A DNA stretch of 64,000 nt from Vibrio ezurae NBRC 102218 (GTDB lineage Bacteria > Pseudomonadota > Gammaproteobacteria > Enterobacterales > Vibrionaceae), in contig NZ_BATM01000019.1 of assembly GCF_000467185.1 (NCBI RefSeq), positions 1 through 64,000 of the forward strand, read 5' to 3'. The notes under the pieces were generated by a model that was given only the letters and a program-made list of their open reading frames with translations, ran no database searches and was not told where the DNA came from. Below are positions 45,999 through 54,756 of the stretch, one piece after another (the stretch's first letter is position 1; each line of letters starts with the position of its first letter). The translations under genes were made by a program, and so were the position numbers.

Positions 45999-48206
45999 AT
46001 GACCCAAAACACTCGTGCAAATCGTTCACAACAAACTCCACAACCTGACGTAATCGATCTTGGTAAATTGCTTGGCCTGTTGCTTGATGGTAAGTGGATC
46101 ATCATTGTTACTACTTTCATCTTTGCTGCATTAGGCGTGACCTATGCGCTATTGGCGACCCCAATTTATAAAGCAGACGCATTAATTCAAGTAGAACAGA
46201 AAAACAGCGGTATGCCAGCCCTGAGCGAAGGCTTGAGCGACATGTTTGCTCAAGAGTCTAACGCTGCCACTGAAATTGAGATTATCAAATCTCGTATGGT
46301 TTTGAGCAAAACTGTAGATAAATTTAACCTAACTACGGTTGCAAAGCCTGATTACTTACCAGTTATTGGTAAAGGCTTAGCTATGCGCTTAGGTAAAGAA
46401 GCCTACATAAAAGTAGAACGATTTAACATCCCTGAATATGCTGAAACGGGCGGCTATCAACTTACCCTCGATAATGCACAAACTGGTGAGTATTCACTAG
46501 TCGATGCTAACGAAAAACTGATTCTAAAAGGGAAAGTAGGGGAGTTAGCTAAATCTTCTCAAGTCTCAGCAACAGGCGATCAAGCCGCATTCTCTATCTT
46601 TGTTTCATACCTTTCTGGTAAACAAGGTCAGGTTTTCAACTTATCACAACGCTCTAAACTCACTGCTATTAATTGGCTAGCGTCTAATTTGTCAGTGTCT
46701 GAACGCGGTAAACAATCTGGTATTTTATCCTTTGGCTTTGAAGGCCCTGACTCTCAACAAAACATTGATCTACTAAATGACGTTGCAACTAATTATTTCC
46801 TACAAAACGTAGATAGAAACGCAGCCGAAGCTGAAAACAGCCTCAAGTTCCTAAAAACGAAACTGCCTGAAATTAAACAGCAACTAACCATTAATGAAGA
46901 TGCGCTAAATAAATATCGCCAAGACAACGAATCTGTAGATTTAGGCCTAGAAGCGCAATCAACCTTAAAAGTGATGGTTGAACTAGAATCACAACTTAAT
47001 GAACTGACATTCAAAGAAAGTGAACTAGCACAGCGCTTTACCAAACAACACCCTGCTTATGTTGCGGTACTAGAAAAACGTCAAACGTTGCTTAAACAAA
47101 AACATCAGCTAGAAGCAAAAATCAAAAAGCTTCCAAAAACCCAGCGTGAAGTACTGCGTTTAACTCGTGACGTGCAAGTAAACCAAGAAATTTATGTCCA
47201 GTTGCTTAACAAATCTCAAGAACTTGCCATTGTTAAAGCAAGTACTGTAGGCAACGTGCGCATTCTTGATAAAGCCGCTTCAAATGGCTTAGCGGTTAAA
47301 CCGAAGAAACCACTAATTGCAGTATTAGCCACTCTTCTTGGCGGCATGTTAAGCGTAGCATTTGTATTACTTCGCGCTGCATTCCACCGCGGCGTAGAAA
47401 GCCCAGACCAAATTGAAGAAATTGGTATGTCGGTTTATGCCACCATTCCAAAATCAGAACAACAAGATAAAATTGATAAGTCTTATCGAAAACTAAGAAA
47501 ATCAGGTAAAAAACGCAGTGCTGAACAAGCCTTTTTATCACTGGTAAACCCGGCTGATTTATCAATCGAAGCCCTGCGCTCCCTGCGCACTAGTTTGCAC
47601 TTTGCAATGATGGAAGCAAAAAACAACGTAATCATGATCACCGGCCCATCACCAGGTATAGGTAAATCATTCGTTGCTAGTAATTTCGCTGCTGTTATCG
47701 CTAGCAGTGGTCAAAAGGTACTTATTATCGATGCTGACTTACGAAAAGGCCACATCGGATATAGCGTTGCTTTAGAACATACCCACGGTCTTTCAGGCTG
47801 CCTAGCGAATACACATAAAATTGAAGACGTGATTCACTACGGTATCGCGGATAATCTTGACCTTATTACAAAAGGTAAAACACCACCAAATCCATCAGAG
47901 CTGCTAATGCACGGTAGATTTACTGAATTAGTAGAGTGGGCAAGCGAGAACTACGATATCGTTCTTATTGATACACCGCCTGTACTTGCTGTAACGGATG
48001 CTGCAATTGTGGGCCGCCATAGTGGTACAACTTTGATGGTGTCTCGATTTGGTATTACATCGACTAAAGAACTTGAAGTAGCAGCTGATCGCTTAGAGCA
48101 AGCAGGTGTTGAAACTAAAGGTGTTATTTTGAATGCTGTTGAGAAAACTGCGTCAAGTTACTACACGTATGGGTATTACAACTATGCGTACAAGAGTGAC
48201 GCATAA
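45999..48206 (+). CDS. wzc: Polysaccharide co-polymerase / tyrosine autokinase Wzc
   Basis: A 735-residue inner-membrane protein. A Wzz-type chain-length domain with two helices (about residues 33-53 and 437-457) frames a long periplasmic coiled-coil region; a cytoplasmic BY-kinase follows with Walker A GPSPGIGKS (from 549), Walker A-prime LIIDADLRKG and Walker B IVLIDTPP. Seven tyrosines (721, 722, 724, 726, 727, 729, 731) cluster in the last 15 residues and are the likely autophosphorylation sites. It controls polymer length and export with Wza and Wzb. Confidence 0.95.
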   Translation: MTQNTRANRSQQTPQPDVIDLGKLLGLLLDGKWIIIVTTFIFAALGVTYALLATPIYKADALIQVEQKNSGMPALSEGLSDMFAQESNAATEIEIIKSRMVLSKTVDKFNLTTVAKPDYLPVIGKGLAMRLGKEAYIKVERFNIPEYAETGGYQLTLDNAQTGEYSLVDANEKLILKGKVGELAKSSQVSATGDQAAFSIFVSYLSGKQGQVFNLSQRSKLTAINWLASNLSVSERGKQSGILSFGFEGPDSQQNIDLLNDVATNYFLQNVDRNAAEAENSLKFLKTKLPEIKQQLTINEDALNKYRQDNESVDLGLEAQSTLKVMVELESQLNELTFKESELAQRFTKQHPAYVAVLEKRQTLLKQKHQLEAKIKKLPKTQREVLRLTRDVQVNQEIYVQLLNKSQELAIVKASTVGNVRILDKAASNGLAVKPKKPLIAVLATLLGGMLSVAFVLLRAAFHRGVESPDQIEEIGMSVYATIPKSEQQDKIDKSYRKLRKSGKKRSAEQAFLSLVNPADLSIEALRSLRTSLHFAMMEAKNNVIMITGPSPGIGKSFVASNFAAVIASSGQKVLIIDADLRKGHIGYSVALEHTHGLSGCLANTHKIEDVIHYGIADNLDLITKGKTPPNPSELLMHGRFTELVEWASENYDIVLIDTPPVLAVTDAAIVGRHSGTTLMVSRFGITSTKELEVAADRLEQAGVETKGVILNAVEKTASSYYTYGYYNYAYKSDA

Positions 48207-48284
48207 TACCAAGTATTTAAACCCTCGGCATAGTAACGTTATATTCTAGTTGATATAGATATTTACGCTCGACTTTATACAAGC

Positions 48285-48330
48285 TGTCATCCCGGAAGTT
48301 GCGTAGCAATTATCCGGGATCTTAGTGGCA
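48285..48330. repeat. REP-like palindromic element
   Basis: ATCCCGGA (48289-48296) pairs with TCCGGGAT (48313-48320), with an inner AGTTGC/GCAATT pairing, a GTA loop and one bulged A. The outer bases TGTCAT and CTTAGTGG resemble those of the element inside rmlB, suggesting the same repeat family. Confidence 0.75.
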
Positions 48331-48332
48331 AC

Positions 48333-48368
48333 GACCCCTTAATACGGTGAGACCCCTTAATACGGTGA
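48333..48368. repeat. Exact 18-bp tandem duplication
   Basis: The unit GACCCCTTAATACGGTGA occurs at 48333-48350 and again, identically, at 48351-48368, directly after the REP-like element. Identity suggests a recent slippage or recombination event. Confidence 0.9.
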
Positions 48369-48526
48369 AGTGTAACGAGTTGGCTAGATAGTTTGTAGCC
48401 TACTAAAAACTCAGACGCATATCACTATAGATATTTACAGGGACCTATTGGGGCTAGTTTCATAAAGTAAGTGAAATCTAGGGTTTGCAAGGGCTAGCGT
48501 AAAATCGGCTGTCTCAAAATGGATAA

Positions 48527-48564
48527 AAAGTGTCTCAGTGGCATTAAAATAACTGAGACACTTT
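48527..48564. terminator. 13-bp inverted repeat, possible terminator or attenuator
   Basis: AAAGTGTCTCAGT (48527-48539) and ACTGAGACACTTT (48552-48564) are perfect complements with a 12-base loop. The plus-strand side has only TTT at the end of the stem; the minus strand has TTTTT. It may weaken or end transcription after wzc unless overridden by RfaH antitermination. Confidence 0.5.
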
Positions 48565-48591
48565 CGTCAGAAAAAACCCACTATTTAACCT

Positions 48592-48611
48592 ATCGCCACG
48601 CTCGTGGCGAT
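48592..48611. repeat. 9-bp inverted repeat just upstream of rmlB
   Basis: ATCGCCACG (48592-48600) and CGTGGCGAT (48603-48611) are perfect complements separated by 2 bases, 31 bases before the rmlB start. It may form a stable hairpin in the mRNA leader; role unknown. Confidence 0.6.
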
Positions 48612-48642
48612 GGTCAAAAAATACAATCATAAGAGAAATTCC

Positions 48643-49722
48643 ATGAAAATACTCGTCACTGGCGGTGCTGGCTTTATTGGATCCGCCGTGGTTCGCCACA
48701 TCATTCAAAACACGTCTGACAGCGTGATCAACGTAGACAGCCTCACTTACGCAGGTAATCTAGAGTCACTTCAGGACGTCGATTCCAATGAGCGTTACGC
48801 TTTTGAACAAGTGAACATTTGTGATCGCTCACAATTGGATCGAGTGTTCGCCGAGCACAAACCGGATGCGGTGATGCACCTTGCCGCCGAGTCTCATGTC
48901 GACCGTTCAATTGATGGTCCAGCGGCATTTATCGAAACCAACATTGTGGGCACCTACACCTTGCTTGAAGCCACTCGTGCTTATTGGAATGGATTAGATG
49001 AAGCAGACAAAACAGCATTTCGCTTCCACCACATCTCAACCGATGAAGTGTACGGTGATTTAGAAGGTACTGATGACTTGTTCACAGAAACTACCTCTTA
49101 TGAACCATCAAGTCCTTACTCGGCATCAAAAGCTTCGAGTGATCATTTAGTTCGTGCTTGGCTTCGTACTTATGGACTGCCGACAATCGTAACGAACTGC
49201 TCGAATAACTACGGTCCGTATCACTTCCCAGAAAAACTCATTCCTCTAATGATTCTAAATGCGTTAGATGGCAAAGCCTTGCCGGTTTATGGCGATGGCA
49301 TGCAAATCCGTGATTGGTTGTTTGTTGAAGATCATGCGAGAGCGCTATACAAAGTGGTTACGGAAGGTGTGGTAGGTGAAACTTACAACATCGGCGGTCA
49401 TAACGAAAAAGCCAACATTGAAGTAGTGAAAACCATTTGTTCACTTTTAGAAGAACTAGTACCGACCAATTGTCATTCCCGCGCAGGCGGGAATCTTGGT
49501 GGGTTCGAATCTCTGATCACCTACGTAACCGACCGTCCAGGACACGATGCGCGCTACGCGATAGACGCTTCTAAAATTGAGCGTGAGTTAGGCTGGACGC
49601 CAGAAGAGACATTTGAATCGGGCATTCGTAAAACCGTCGAATGGTACTTAAACAACAAAGAGTGGTGGAGCCGAGTGCTTGATGGCTCATACGCGGGCGA
49701 GCGTTTAGGAGTGAACAAATAA
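48643..49722 (+). CDS. rmlB: dTDP-glucose 4,6-dehydratase, with an in-frame repeat element
   Basis: A 359-residue extended SDR that converts dTDP-glucose to dTDP-4-keto-6-deoxyglucose. TGGAGFIGS (NAD motif), T133-D-E135, and Y159-x-x-x-K163 (SPYSASKAS) form the RmlB active site; [16 protein letters not shown] and [15 protein letters not shown] are family segments. Between VP and the ITYV stretch the protein has about 17 residues ([17 protein letters not shown]) where homologues usually have about 8-10. That piece is the translation of a palindromic repeat. The frame stays open and both sides align, so the enzyme is probably active. ATG 48643 has AAGAGA upstream. rmlA follows after one base. 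Confidence 0.93.
   Translation: MKILVTGGAGFIGSAVVRHIIQNTSDSVINVDSLTYAGNLESLQDVDSNERYAFEQVNICDRSQLDRVFAEHKPDAVMHLAAESHVDRSIDGPAAFIETNIVGTYTLLEATRAYWNGLDEADKTAFRFHHISTDEVYGDLEGTDDLFTETTSYEPSSPYSASKASSDHLVRAWLRTYGLPTIVTNCSNNYGPYHFPEKLIPLMILNALDGKALPVYGDGMQIRDWLFVEDHARALYKVVTEGVVGETYNIGGHNEKANIEVVKTICSLLEELVPTNCHSRAGGNLGGFESLITYVTDRPGHDARYAIDASKIERELGWTPEETFESGIRKTVEWYLNNKEWWSRVLDGSYAGERLGVNK
49471..49504 (+). repeat. Palindromic repeat element inside rmlB
   Basis: ATTCCCGC (49475-49482) and GCGGGAAT (49487-49494) form an 8-bp stem with loop GCAG, flanked by TGTC and CTTGGTGG. The flanks and stem pattern match those of the REP-like element at 48285-48330. It is read in frame as CHSRAGGN. Confidence 0.85.
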
Positions 49723-49723
49723 C

Positions 49724-50599
49724 ATGAAAGGTATTGTTCTTGCAGGAGGTTCAGGCACACGTCTGTACCCAATTACTCGCGGTGTGTCTAAGCAGTTGCT
49801 GCCGCTTTACGATAAACCAATGGTGTATTACCCAATATCAACCTTGATGCTTGCAGGCATACGAGACATTCTGATCATCACTACGCCAGAAGATCAACAA
49901 GGTTTTAAGCGTATTTTGGGTGATGGGAGTGATTTTGGTATTAACCTAAGCTTTGCGGTGCAACCGAGCCCTGAAGGATTAGCTCAAGCATTTATTATTG
50001 GTGAAGAGTTCATTGATGGCTCACCGGTGTGCTTGGTTTTAGGAGATAACATATTTTACGGGCAAGGATTTCCTGAAATTTTAACAAATGCAGGTGATAT
50101 CGCTCGTAAGCAAGGTGCGACGGTATTTGGCTACCACGTGAAAGACCCAGAGCGGTTTGGAGTAGTTGAATTTGATAAACAAAAGCGAGCACTCTCGATT
50201 GAAGAAAAGCCTGAAACTCCAAAATCAAATTATGCAGTGACAGGTTTGTATTTTTATGACAACTCTGTGGTCAGTAAAGCTAAAAAAGTACAGCCTTCTG
50301 AGAGAGGTGAGTTAGAAATAACGAGCATTAATCAGATGTATTTGAATGAAAACACATTGAATGTTGAGCTTTTAGGTCGTGGATTTGCTTGGTTAGACAC
50401 TGGCACTCATGAGAGCCTTAACGAAGCCTCGAACTTTGTACAAACTATTCAACATGTTCAAGGGTTAAAGATTGCAAGTTTGGAAGAGATAGCTTGGCGT
50501 AATGGTTGGTTGACTTCAGAGCAAGTTGCAGAACTTGCACAACCTATGTGTAAGAACGAGTATGGCCGGTATTTATTAGACCTTGTGGAAAATAGATGA
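49724..50599 (+). CDS. rmlA: Glucose-1-phosphate thymidylyltransferase
   Basis: A 291-residue nucleotidyltransferase making dTDP-glucose. [35 protein letters not shown] is the signature, with VLGDNIFYG and [12 protein letters not shown] further on. It supplies RmlB. rmlC and rmlD do not follow, so the product is not L-rhamnose in this window; instead the dTDP-4-keto sugar probably goes to the aminotransferase downstream. The stop overlaps the wzx start (ATGA). Confidence 0.95.
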   Translation: MKGIVLAGGSGTRLYPITRGVSKQLLPLYDKPMVYYPISTLMLAGIRDILIITTPEDQQGFKRILGDGSDFGINLSFAVQPSPEGLAQAFIIGEEFIDGSPVCLVLGDNIFYGQGFPEILTNAGDIARKQGATVFGYHVKDPERFGVVEFDKQKRALSIEEKPETPKSNYAVTGLYFYDNSVVSKAKKVQPSERGELEITSINQMYLNENTLNVELLGRGFAWLDTGTHESLNEASNFVQTIQHVQGLKIASLEEIAWRNGWLTSEQVAELAQPMCKNEYGRYLLDLVENR

Positions 50600-52026
50600 G
50601 TCACAGTAAGCAACAAGTTAAGTCAGGCTTTTTTTGGAGCGCGATAGATAATTTTGGTAATCAGGCCATCGGTGTCGTTATCAGCTTAACTCTAGCGAAT
50701 ATACTAGGACCGACAGACTATGGTTTAGTGGCGATGCTAGCCATTTTTATTGCTGTTGCTGGTGTATTTGTGAATAGTGGATTCAACGCGGCGTTAATCC
50801 GCAAGGTAGATAGAACCGAGAAAGATTATTCAACCACTTTTTACTTTTCTTTGGTCATATCGTTTATCTGTTATGGTTTGTTATTTATATCTGCGCCGCT
50901 GATTGCTAACTTTTACCAGCAATCAGGGTTAGTAAGTTTAACGAGAGTGATAGCTCTAACTATCATTATCAACACGTTTGCTATTATACCGAGGACTAAA
51001 CTAACGGTAGCGCTCAATTTTAAAAGCCAAGCTAAGGCAAATGTGACAGCACTTATTTGTAGTGGTGGCGTAGGCTTGGTAATGGCGTTCAGTGGATTTG
51101 GTGTATGGGCTTTGGTCTCACAGCAAATAGTATCCGCAACGATAAGCGTATTCATGTTGAATTTGTTGTCTCCTTGGCGTCCAGTGGAAAAGGCTTGCAA
51201 GGAATCATTTATAGATTTGTTTGGTTTTGGTTATAAATTATTGCTATCCGGACTACTTGATACCATATATAACAACATATACGGACTAATTATTGGTAAG
51301 TTGTTTAGTGCGTCGCAGTTGGGTGTTTTCAACCAAGCAAAAACGTTATCCTTATTACCCGCCGGGACCATTACTAGTGTTATTCAAAAGGTAACTTTCC
51401 CAATGCTGAGTGCTATGCAAGGAGATAGCGCTAAATTAGATAACGCATACTTAAAATCACTTCAAATTTCTTGCCTGATTATTTTTCCTATAATGTTTGG
51501 ACTTTGTATAAGTGCTGAACCATTGATCAGTCTTTTGTTGGGAGAAAAATGGCAGGAAACTGCACCACTAATAAGCATTTTAACTTTAGGATTCGTACTA
51601 TATCCAATTCAAGTAATTAATCTAAATATGCTACAAGTAAAAGGCCGTTCTGATCTTTTTCTTAAACTTGAAATAATAAAAAAAATTAACGTGACGATGA
51701 TGTTATTTATCACTGTACCAATAGGTATAAAAGCAATCTGTATTGGGATGGTATTGACTTCATACTTTGCATTGATTATTAACACCTACTACACGGCAAA
51801 GTTGTCAACTATCACTCAGTTTATGCAACTTTCGACATTGTTACCAATTGTTATAATCACAACCATTTCGGCTGTTATAGGCTATCAGTTTGGGGCGGGT
51901 ATAATGGAGAACTGGTTATCGATTATCACTATGCTAACCGCTGAATTATTGTGTTATGCAATATTAATGGTGACTTTTCAAAAGTCACTAATCATCGAAG
52001 TAAGAACATTATTGAAGGGTGCATAA
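50596..52026 (+). CDS. wzx: Polysaccharide flippase (Wzx, MOP superfamily)
   Basis: A 476-residue inner-membrane protein with about 12-14 helices and no other domain. The start ([63 protein letters not shown]) is that of the polysaccharide synthase/WzxC branch. It should move lipid-linked repeat units across the inner membrane before polymerisation. It overlaps rmlA by 4 bases and directly abuts the aminotransferase gene. From here the sequence becomes clearly more AT-rich. Confidence 0.9.
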   Translation: MSHSKQQVKSGFFWSAIDNFGNQAIGVVISLTLANILGPTDYGLVAMLAIFIAVAGVFVNSGFNAALIRKVDRTEKDYSTTFYFSLVISFICYGLLFISAPLIANFYQQSGLVSLTRVIALTIIINTFAIIPRTKLTVALNFKSQAKANVTALICSGGVGLVMAFSGFGVWALVSQQIVSATISVFMLNLLSPWRPVEKACKESFIDLFGFGYKLLLSGLLDTIYNNIYGLIIGKLFSASQLGVFNQAKTLSLLPAGTITSVIQKVTFPMLSAMQGDSAKLDNAYLKSLQISCLIIFPIMFGLCISAEPLISLLLGEKWQETAPLISILTLGFVLYPIQVINLNMLQVKGRSDLFLKLEIIKKINVTMMLFITVPIGIKAICIGMVLTSYFALIINTYYTAKLSTITQFMQLSTLLPIVIITTISAVIGYQFGAGIMENWLSIITMLTAELLCYAILMVTFQKSLIIEVRTLLKGA

Positions 52027-53103
52027 ATGATTGCCTTAAACAGTCCAGTCAAACCTAATCTAAAGAAACTAGCCAATCTACTTGAGCAGATTAACGAAAA
52101 CGGTTGGTACACAAATTTTGGACCACTTCACCAAGAACTAACTGAAAAGCTTGAAGATTACTTGGGTGTCAAAAATTTACTTTTGACAAATAATGGCACC
52201 TCAGCACTTCAAGTGGCGGCTCATGCTATTGGGTCAAACTCTATACTTTCAACACCATTTAGTTTCGTTGCGACAGTAAGTGCTTTTAAATGGCAAAAAG
52301 ACGAGCTTGCTTTTGCCGATGTTGATAAACAATCGTTAAATCTCTCACCAGAGTCTGTGCGGCTTGCGTATCGGAAGGGATGTAAAGCGGATACATTGGT
52401 AGCGACTCATGTATACGGCAACCCTTGTGATGTCGAGGCTTTGGATAAACTTAGTGAGGAAAACAATTTTCAAATCATTTATGACGCTGCGCATGCTTTT
52501 GGTATTAAGTTAGGTAACGATTCTGTATTGAAATATGGAGACGCTAGTACATTGAGTTTTCACGCGACGAAGATATTTCATACAGTTGAAGGTGGTGCCA
52601 TAGTTTTTAAAGACAGAAGCAACTTTGAAAAAGCTGAAGAAATAATTAATTTTGGAATTCGTCCGGGGCGTGGCGTGGTGGATGTCGGAATTAACGCTAA
52701 AATGAACGAATATCAAGCTGCAGTTGGCTTAGTAAACTTGGAAGAAATTGACAATATACTGTCCCATCGCGCTGAGCTTTTCCACATGTACTGCGAAGGC
52801 TTAAAAGATATAGTAGATCTGCCCTTGTGGCACCCAGAGGCTAATGCAAATGGAGCTTACATGCCAATACTCCTACAAAGCAAAGAGGAATTGAGTGTAG
52901 TAACAAAAGGATTATTGGAGCGAAATATACAATCAAGGCACTACTTTGAACCGTCGCTAGATAAAATCTTCGTAGACAGCCATAATTATGGTTCTAAAAA
53001 CAGCACTTCGGCATCAGAACGAATTTTGTGTTTGCCAATGCATGCTCATTTACAAAAAGTTGATATTAAAAAGGTTCTATTAGAGCTAAGAGATATACTA
53101 TGA
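52027..53103 (+). CDS. DegT/DnrJ/EryC1-type sugar aminotransferase (VioA/WecE-like)
   Basis: A 358-residue PLP enzyme. The internal aldimine lysine is K182 in FHATKIFHTVEGGAIV; TNNGTSALQVAAHAIG, THVYGNPCDV and YDAAHAFG are typical. With RmlA and RmlB upstream and an acetyltransferase downstream, it most likely aminates dTDP-4-keto-6-deoxyglucose at C4, giving Qui4N (VioA type) or Fuc4N (WecE type). The configuration cannot be read from sequence. Starts right after the wzx stop; overlaps the next gene by 4 bases. Confidence 0.88.
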   Translation: MIALNSPVKPNLKKLANLLEQINENGWYTNFGPLHQELTEKLEDYLGVKNLLLTNNGTSALQVAAHAIGSNSILSTPFSFVATVSAFKWQKDELAFADVDKQSLNLSPESVRLAYRKGCKADTLVATHVYGNPCDVEALDKLSEENNFQIIYDAAHAFGIKLGNDSVLKYGDASTLSFHATKIFHTVEGGAIVFKDRSNFEKAEEIINFGIRPGRGVVDVGINAKMNEYQAAVGLVNLEEIDNILSHRAELFHMYCEGLKDIVDLPLWHPEANANGAYMPILLQSKEELSVVTKGLLERNIQSRHYFEPSLDKIFVDSHNYGSKNSTSASERILCLPMHAHLQKVDIKKVLLELRDIL

Positions 53104-53738
53104 AAAAGTTCATATTGTATGGCGCAAAAGGATTAGCAAAGGAACTACTCAATCATATTGATCACGATTATCAATGTTATAATGTCGTTTTCTTTGACAA
53201 TATTTCTAAAGTGCATGACGAGTTTATATCAGACAATTTTAGAATACTAAAAACAAATAACGAACTAGAAGAGTTTAGAAAAAGTGAAGTTATTATTGCA
53301 GTTGGAGGGCCAAGAAATCGGGGGAAAATTTATAATTTTCTTGAGCTTAATGACTTTACGCCCTTCGGATTTATATCAAATAGAGCACATATAGGTAAGT
53401 TGGATAATAAGATTTCAAAGAGCGCTGTAATCTTATCTGGTAGTGAAATTACAATTAGTGTAAGCATTGGGAATGGCACACTAATTAATAAAGGGGTAAC
53501 GATAAGTCATGATGTAAAAATAGGCAAATTCGTGGAAATATCACCTGGAGCAAAAATTATGGGTAGGTGTGAAATCGGTGATTTTAGCCAAGTTGGTGCG
53601 GGTGCAGTTATACTGCCAGACATAAAAGTAGGCAAAGACTGTATAGTTGGTGCTGGATCGATAGTTACTAAAGATATCCCCGACAATCATATTCATGTTG
53701 GTGTACCGGCCAAGTTTCTAAAGGTAAATGATGCTTAG
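53100..53738 (+). CDS. NeuD/PglD/VioB-type sugar N-acyltransferase
   Basis: A 212-residue protein with an N-terminal Rossmann-like domain (FILYGAKGLAKELLNHI, IIAVGGPRNRGKIYNFL) and a C-terminal left-handed beta helix of hexapeptide repeats (IGNGTLINKGVTISHDVKIGKFVEISPGAKIMGRCEIGDFSQVGAGAVIL). The catalytic histidine is probably the one in TISHDVKIG. It should acetylate the 4-amino group made by the upstream enzyme, giving dTDP-Qui4NAc or a related sugar; a different acyl group is possible. Confidence 0.85.
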   Translation: MKKFILYGAKGLAKELLNHIDHDYQCYNVVFFDNISKVHDEFISDNFRILKTNNELEEFRKSEVIIAVGGPRNRGKIYNFLELNDFTPFGFISNRAHIGKLDNKISKSAVILSGSEITISVSIGNGTLINKGVTISHDVKIGKFVEISPGAKIMGRCEIGDFSQVGAGAVILPDIKVGKDCIVGAGSIVTKDIPDNHIHVGVPAKFLKVNDA

Positions 53739-54756
53739 TAAATCATTGTGTGAAAAATCTGAAAATGAAATTACTGAATCTTGGAGATATGCTGATAAAG
53801 TATATATTTCAGTAGTGTGTACGACATATAATCAAGAGTTATATATCTCAGACGCAATTAACAGCTTTCTCGAACAGATAACAGACTATAGATTTGAAAT
53901 TATTATACATGACGATGCATCGACGGACCGAACAACAGAAATAATAAAAGACTTTGAGACGAAGTATCCATCTTTAATCAGAGTAATTATTCAGAAAGAA
54001 AACCAATACTCTAAAGGTGGATTCAGGCCGTTAATGTATGCTTCTAGATTTGCCTGTGGTGAATGTATATCTTTTTGTGAAGGCGATGATTTTTGGGTAG
54101 ATCCCTACAAATTAAATGATCAATATGAAGTACTACTTAGAAATAGCGATGTTTCGCTAGTATATACGGCATGTAATTATTATCATGTTGACTCAGATTC
54201 CTACAAATTAGTTGATAATACAAATATTGATATAAATTTTGAGACACTGATAAAAAATAATTATATAGCGACATTAACTGTGATGCTTAGGTCTAAATAT
54301 ATTGATGAGTTTTATAGTAAATATAAACTGATACCAGGCTCAAATAAATGGAGGATGGGGGACTATCCTTTATGGTTGTTCCTTCTGTTGAGAGGTAGAT
54401 CGAGTTCAATTAGCCGTACAACAGCTGTATATCGAGTTTTTGAGAACTCAGCTTCTCATAGCAACAACAAAGATAAGAACTTGGAGTTTTATTTATCTTC
54501 AATTCGTATGAGAATAGATATGGTCAGATTTTTCCTACCAAAAGACCAGAACTTACTTAGATGCCTAATTAATAAGTATTTGTTTACTGTTCTTTTAGAG
54601 GGTGAAACCATCGATAAAAATTACACCAAACCAGCTAGTCTAAAATATGTTATCTTTCTAAAAATCAATAACTACATTTCATTGAATTATATAATGAAGA
54701 AAATACAATCTATCAAAAGAATGCTTTATGAAAAAGTTAATGAAAAAGTTAATTAA
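53728..54756 (+). CDS. Glycosyltransferase family 2
   Basis: A 342-residue GT-A enzyme. The nucleotide-binding start is VYISVVCTTYNQELYISDAINSFLEQ, followed by IIIHDDASTDRT and the metal-binding CEGDDFW. No membrane helix is obvious. It adds one sugar of the repeat unit; donor and acceptor are unknown. ATG at 53728 or 53731, both inside the end of the acyltransferase gene. Strong AT bias and abundant ATA and AAA codons separate it from the chromosomal genes. Confidence 0.85.
   Translation: MMLSKSLCEKSENEITESWRYADKVYISVVCTTYNQELYISDAINSFLEQITDYRFEIIIHDDASTDRTTEIIKDFETKYPSLIRVIIQKENQYSKGGFRPLMYASRFACGECISFCEGDDFWVDPYKLNDQYEVLLRNSDVSLVYTACNYYHVDSDSYKLVDNTNIDINFETLIKNNYIATLTVMLRSKYIDEFYSKYKLIPGSNKWRMGDYPLWLFLLLRGRSSSISRTTAVYRVFENSASHSNNKDKNLEFYLSSIRMRIDMVRFFLPKDQNLLRCLINKYLFTVLLEGETIDKNYTKPASLKYVIFLKINNYISLNYIMKKIQSIKRMLYEKVNEKVN

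Larger units (their letters stand above)
48207..48642. other. Repeat-rich gap between wzc and rmlB
   Basis: A 436-base gap inside an otherwise close-packed operon, with no gene. In order it holds a REP-like hairpin, an exact 18-bp tandem duplication, a 13-bp inverted repeat and a 9-bp inverted repeat, each listed separately. The base make-up is nearer to the chromosome than to the AT-rich cassette. It marks the boundary between conserved export genes and serotype-specific genes. Confidence 0.7.

Noticed and set aside
49459-49515. Frameshift or pseudogene reading for rmlB
   Set aside because: The frame is continuous and both sides of the insert align with RmlB, so it is an in-frame insertion.
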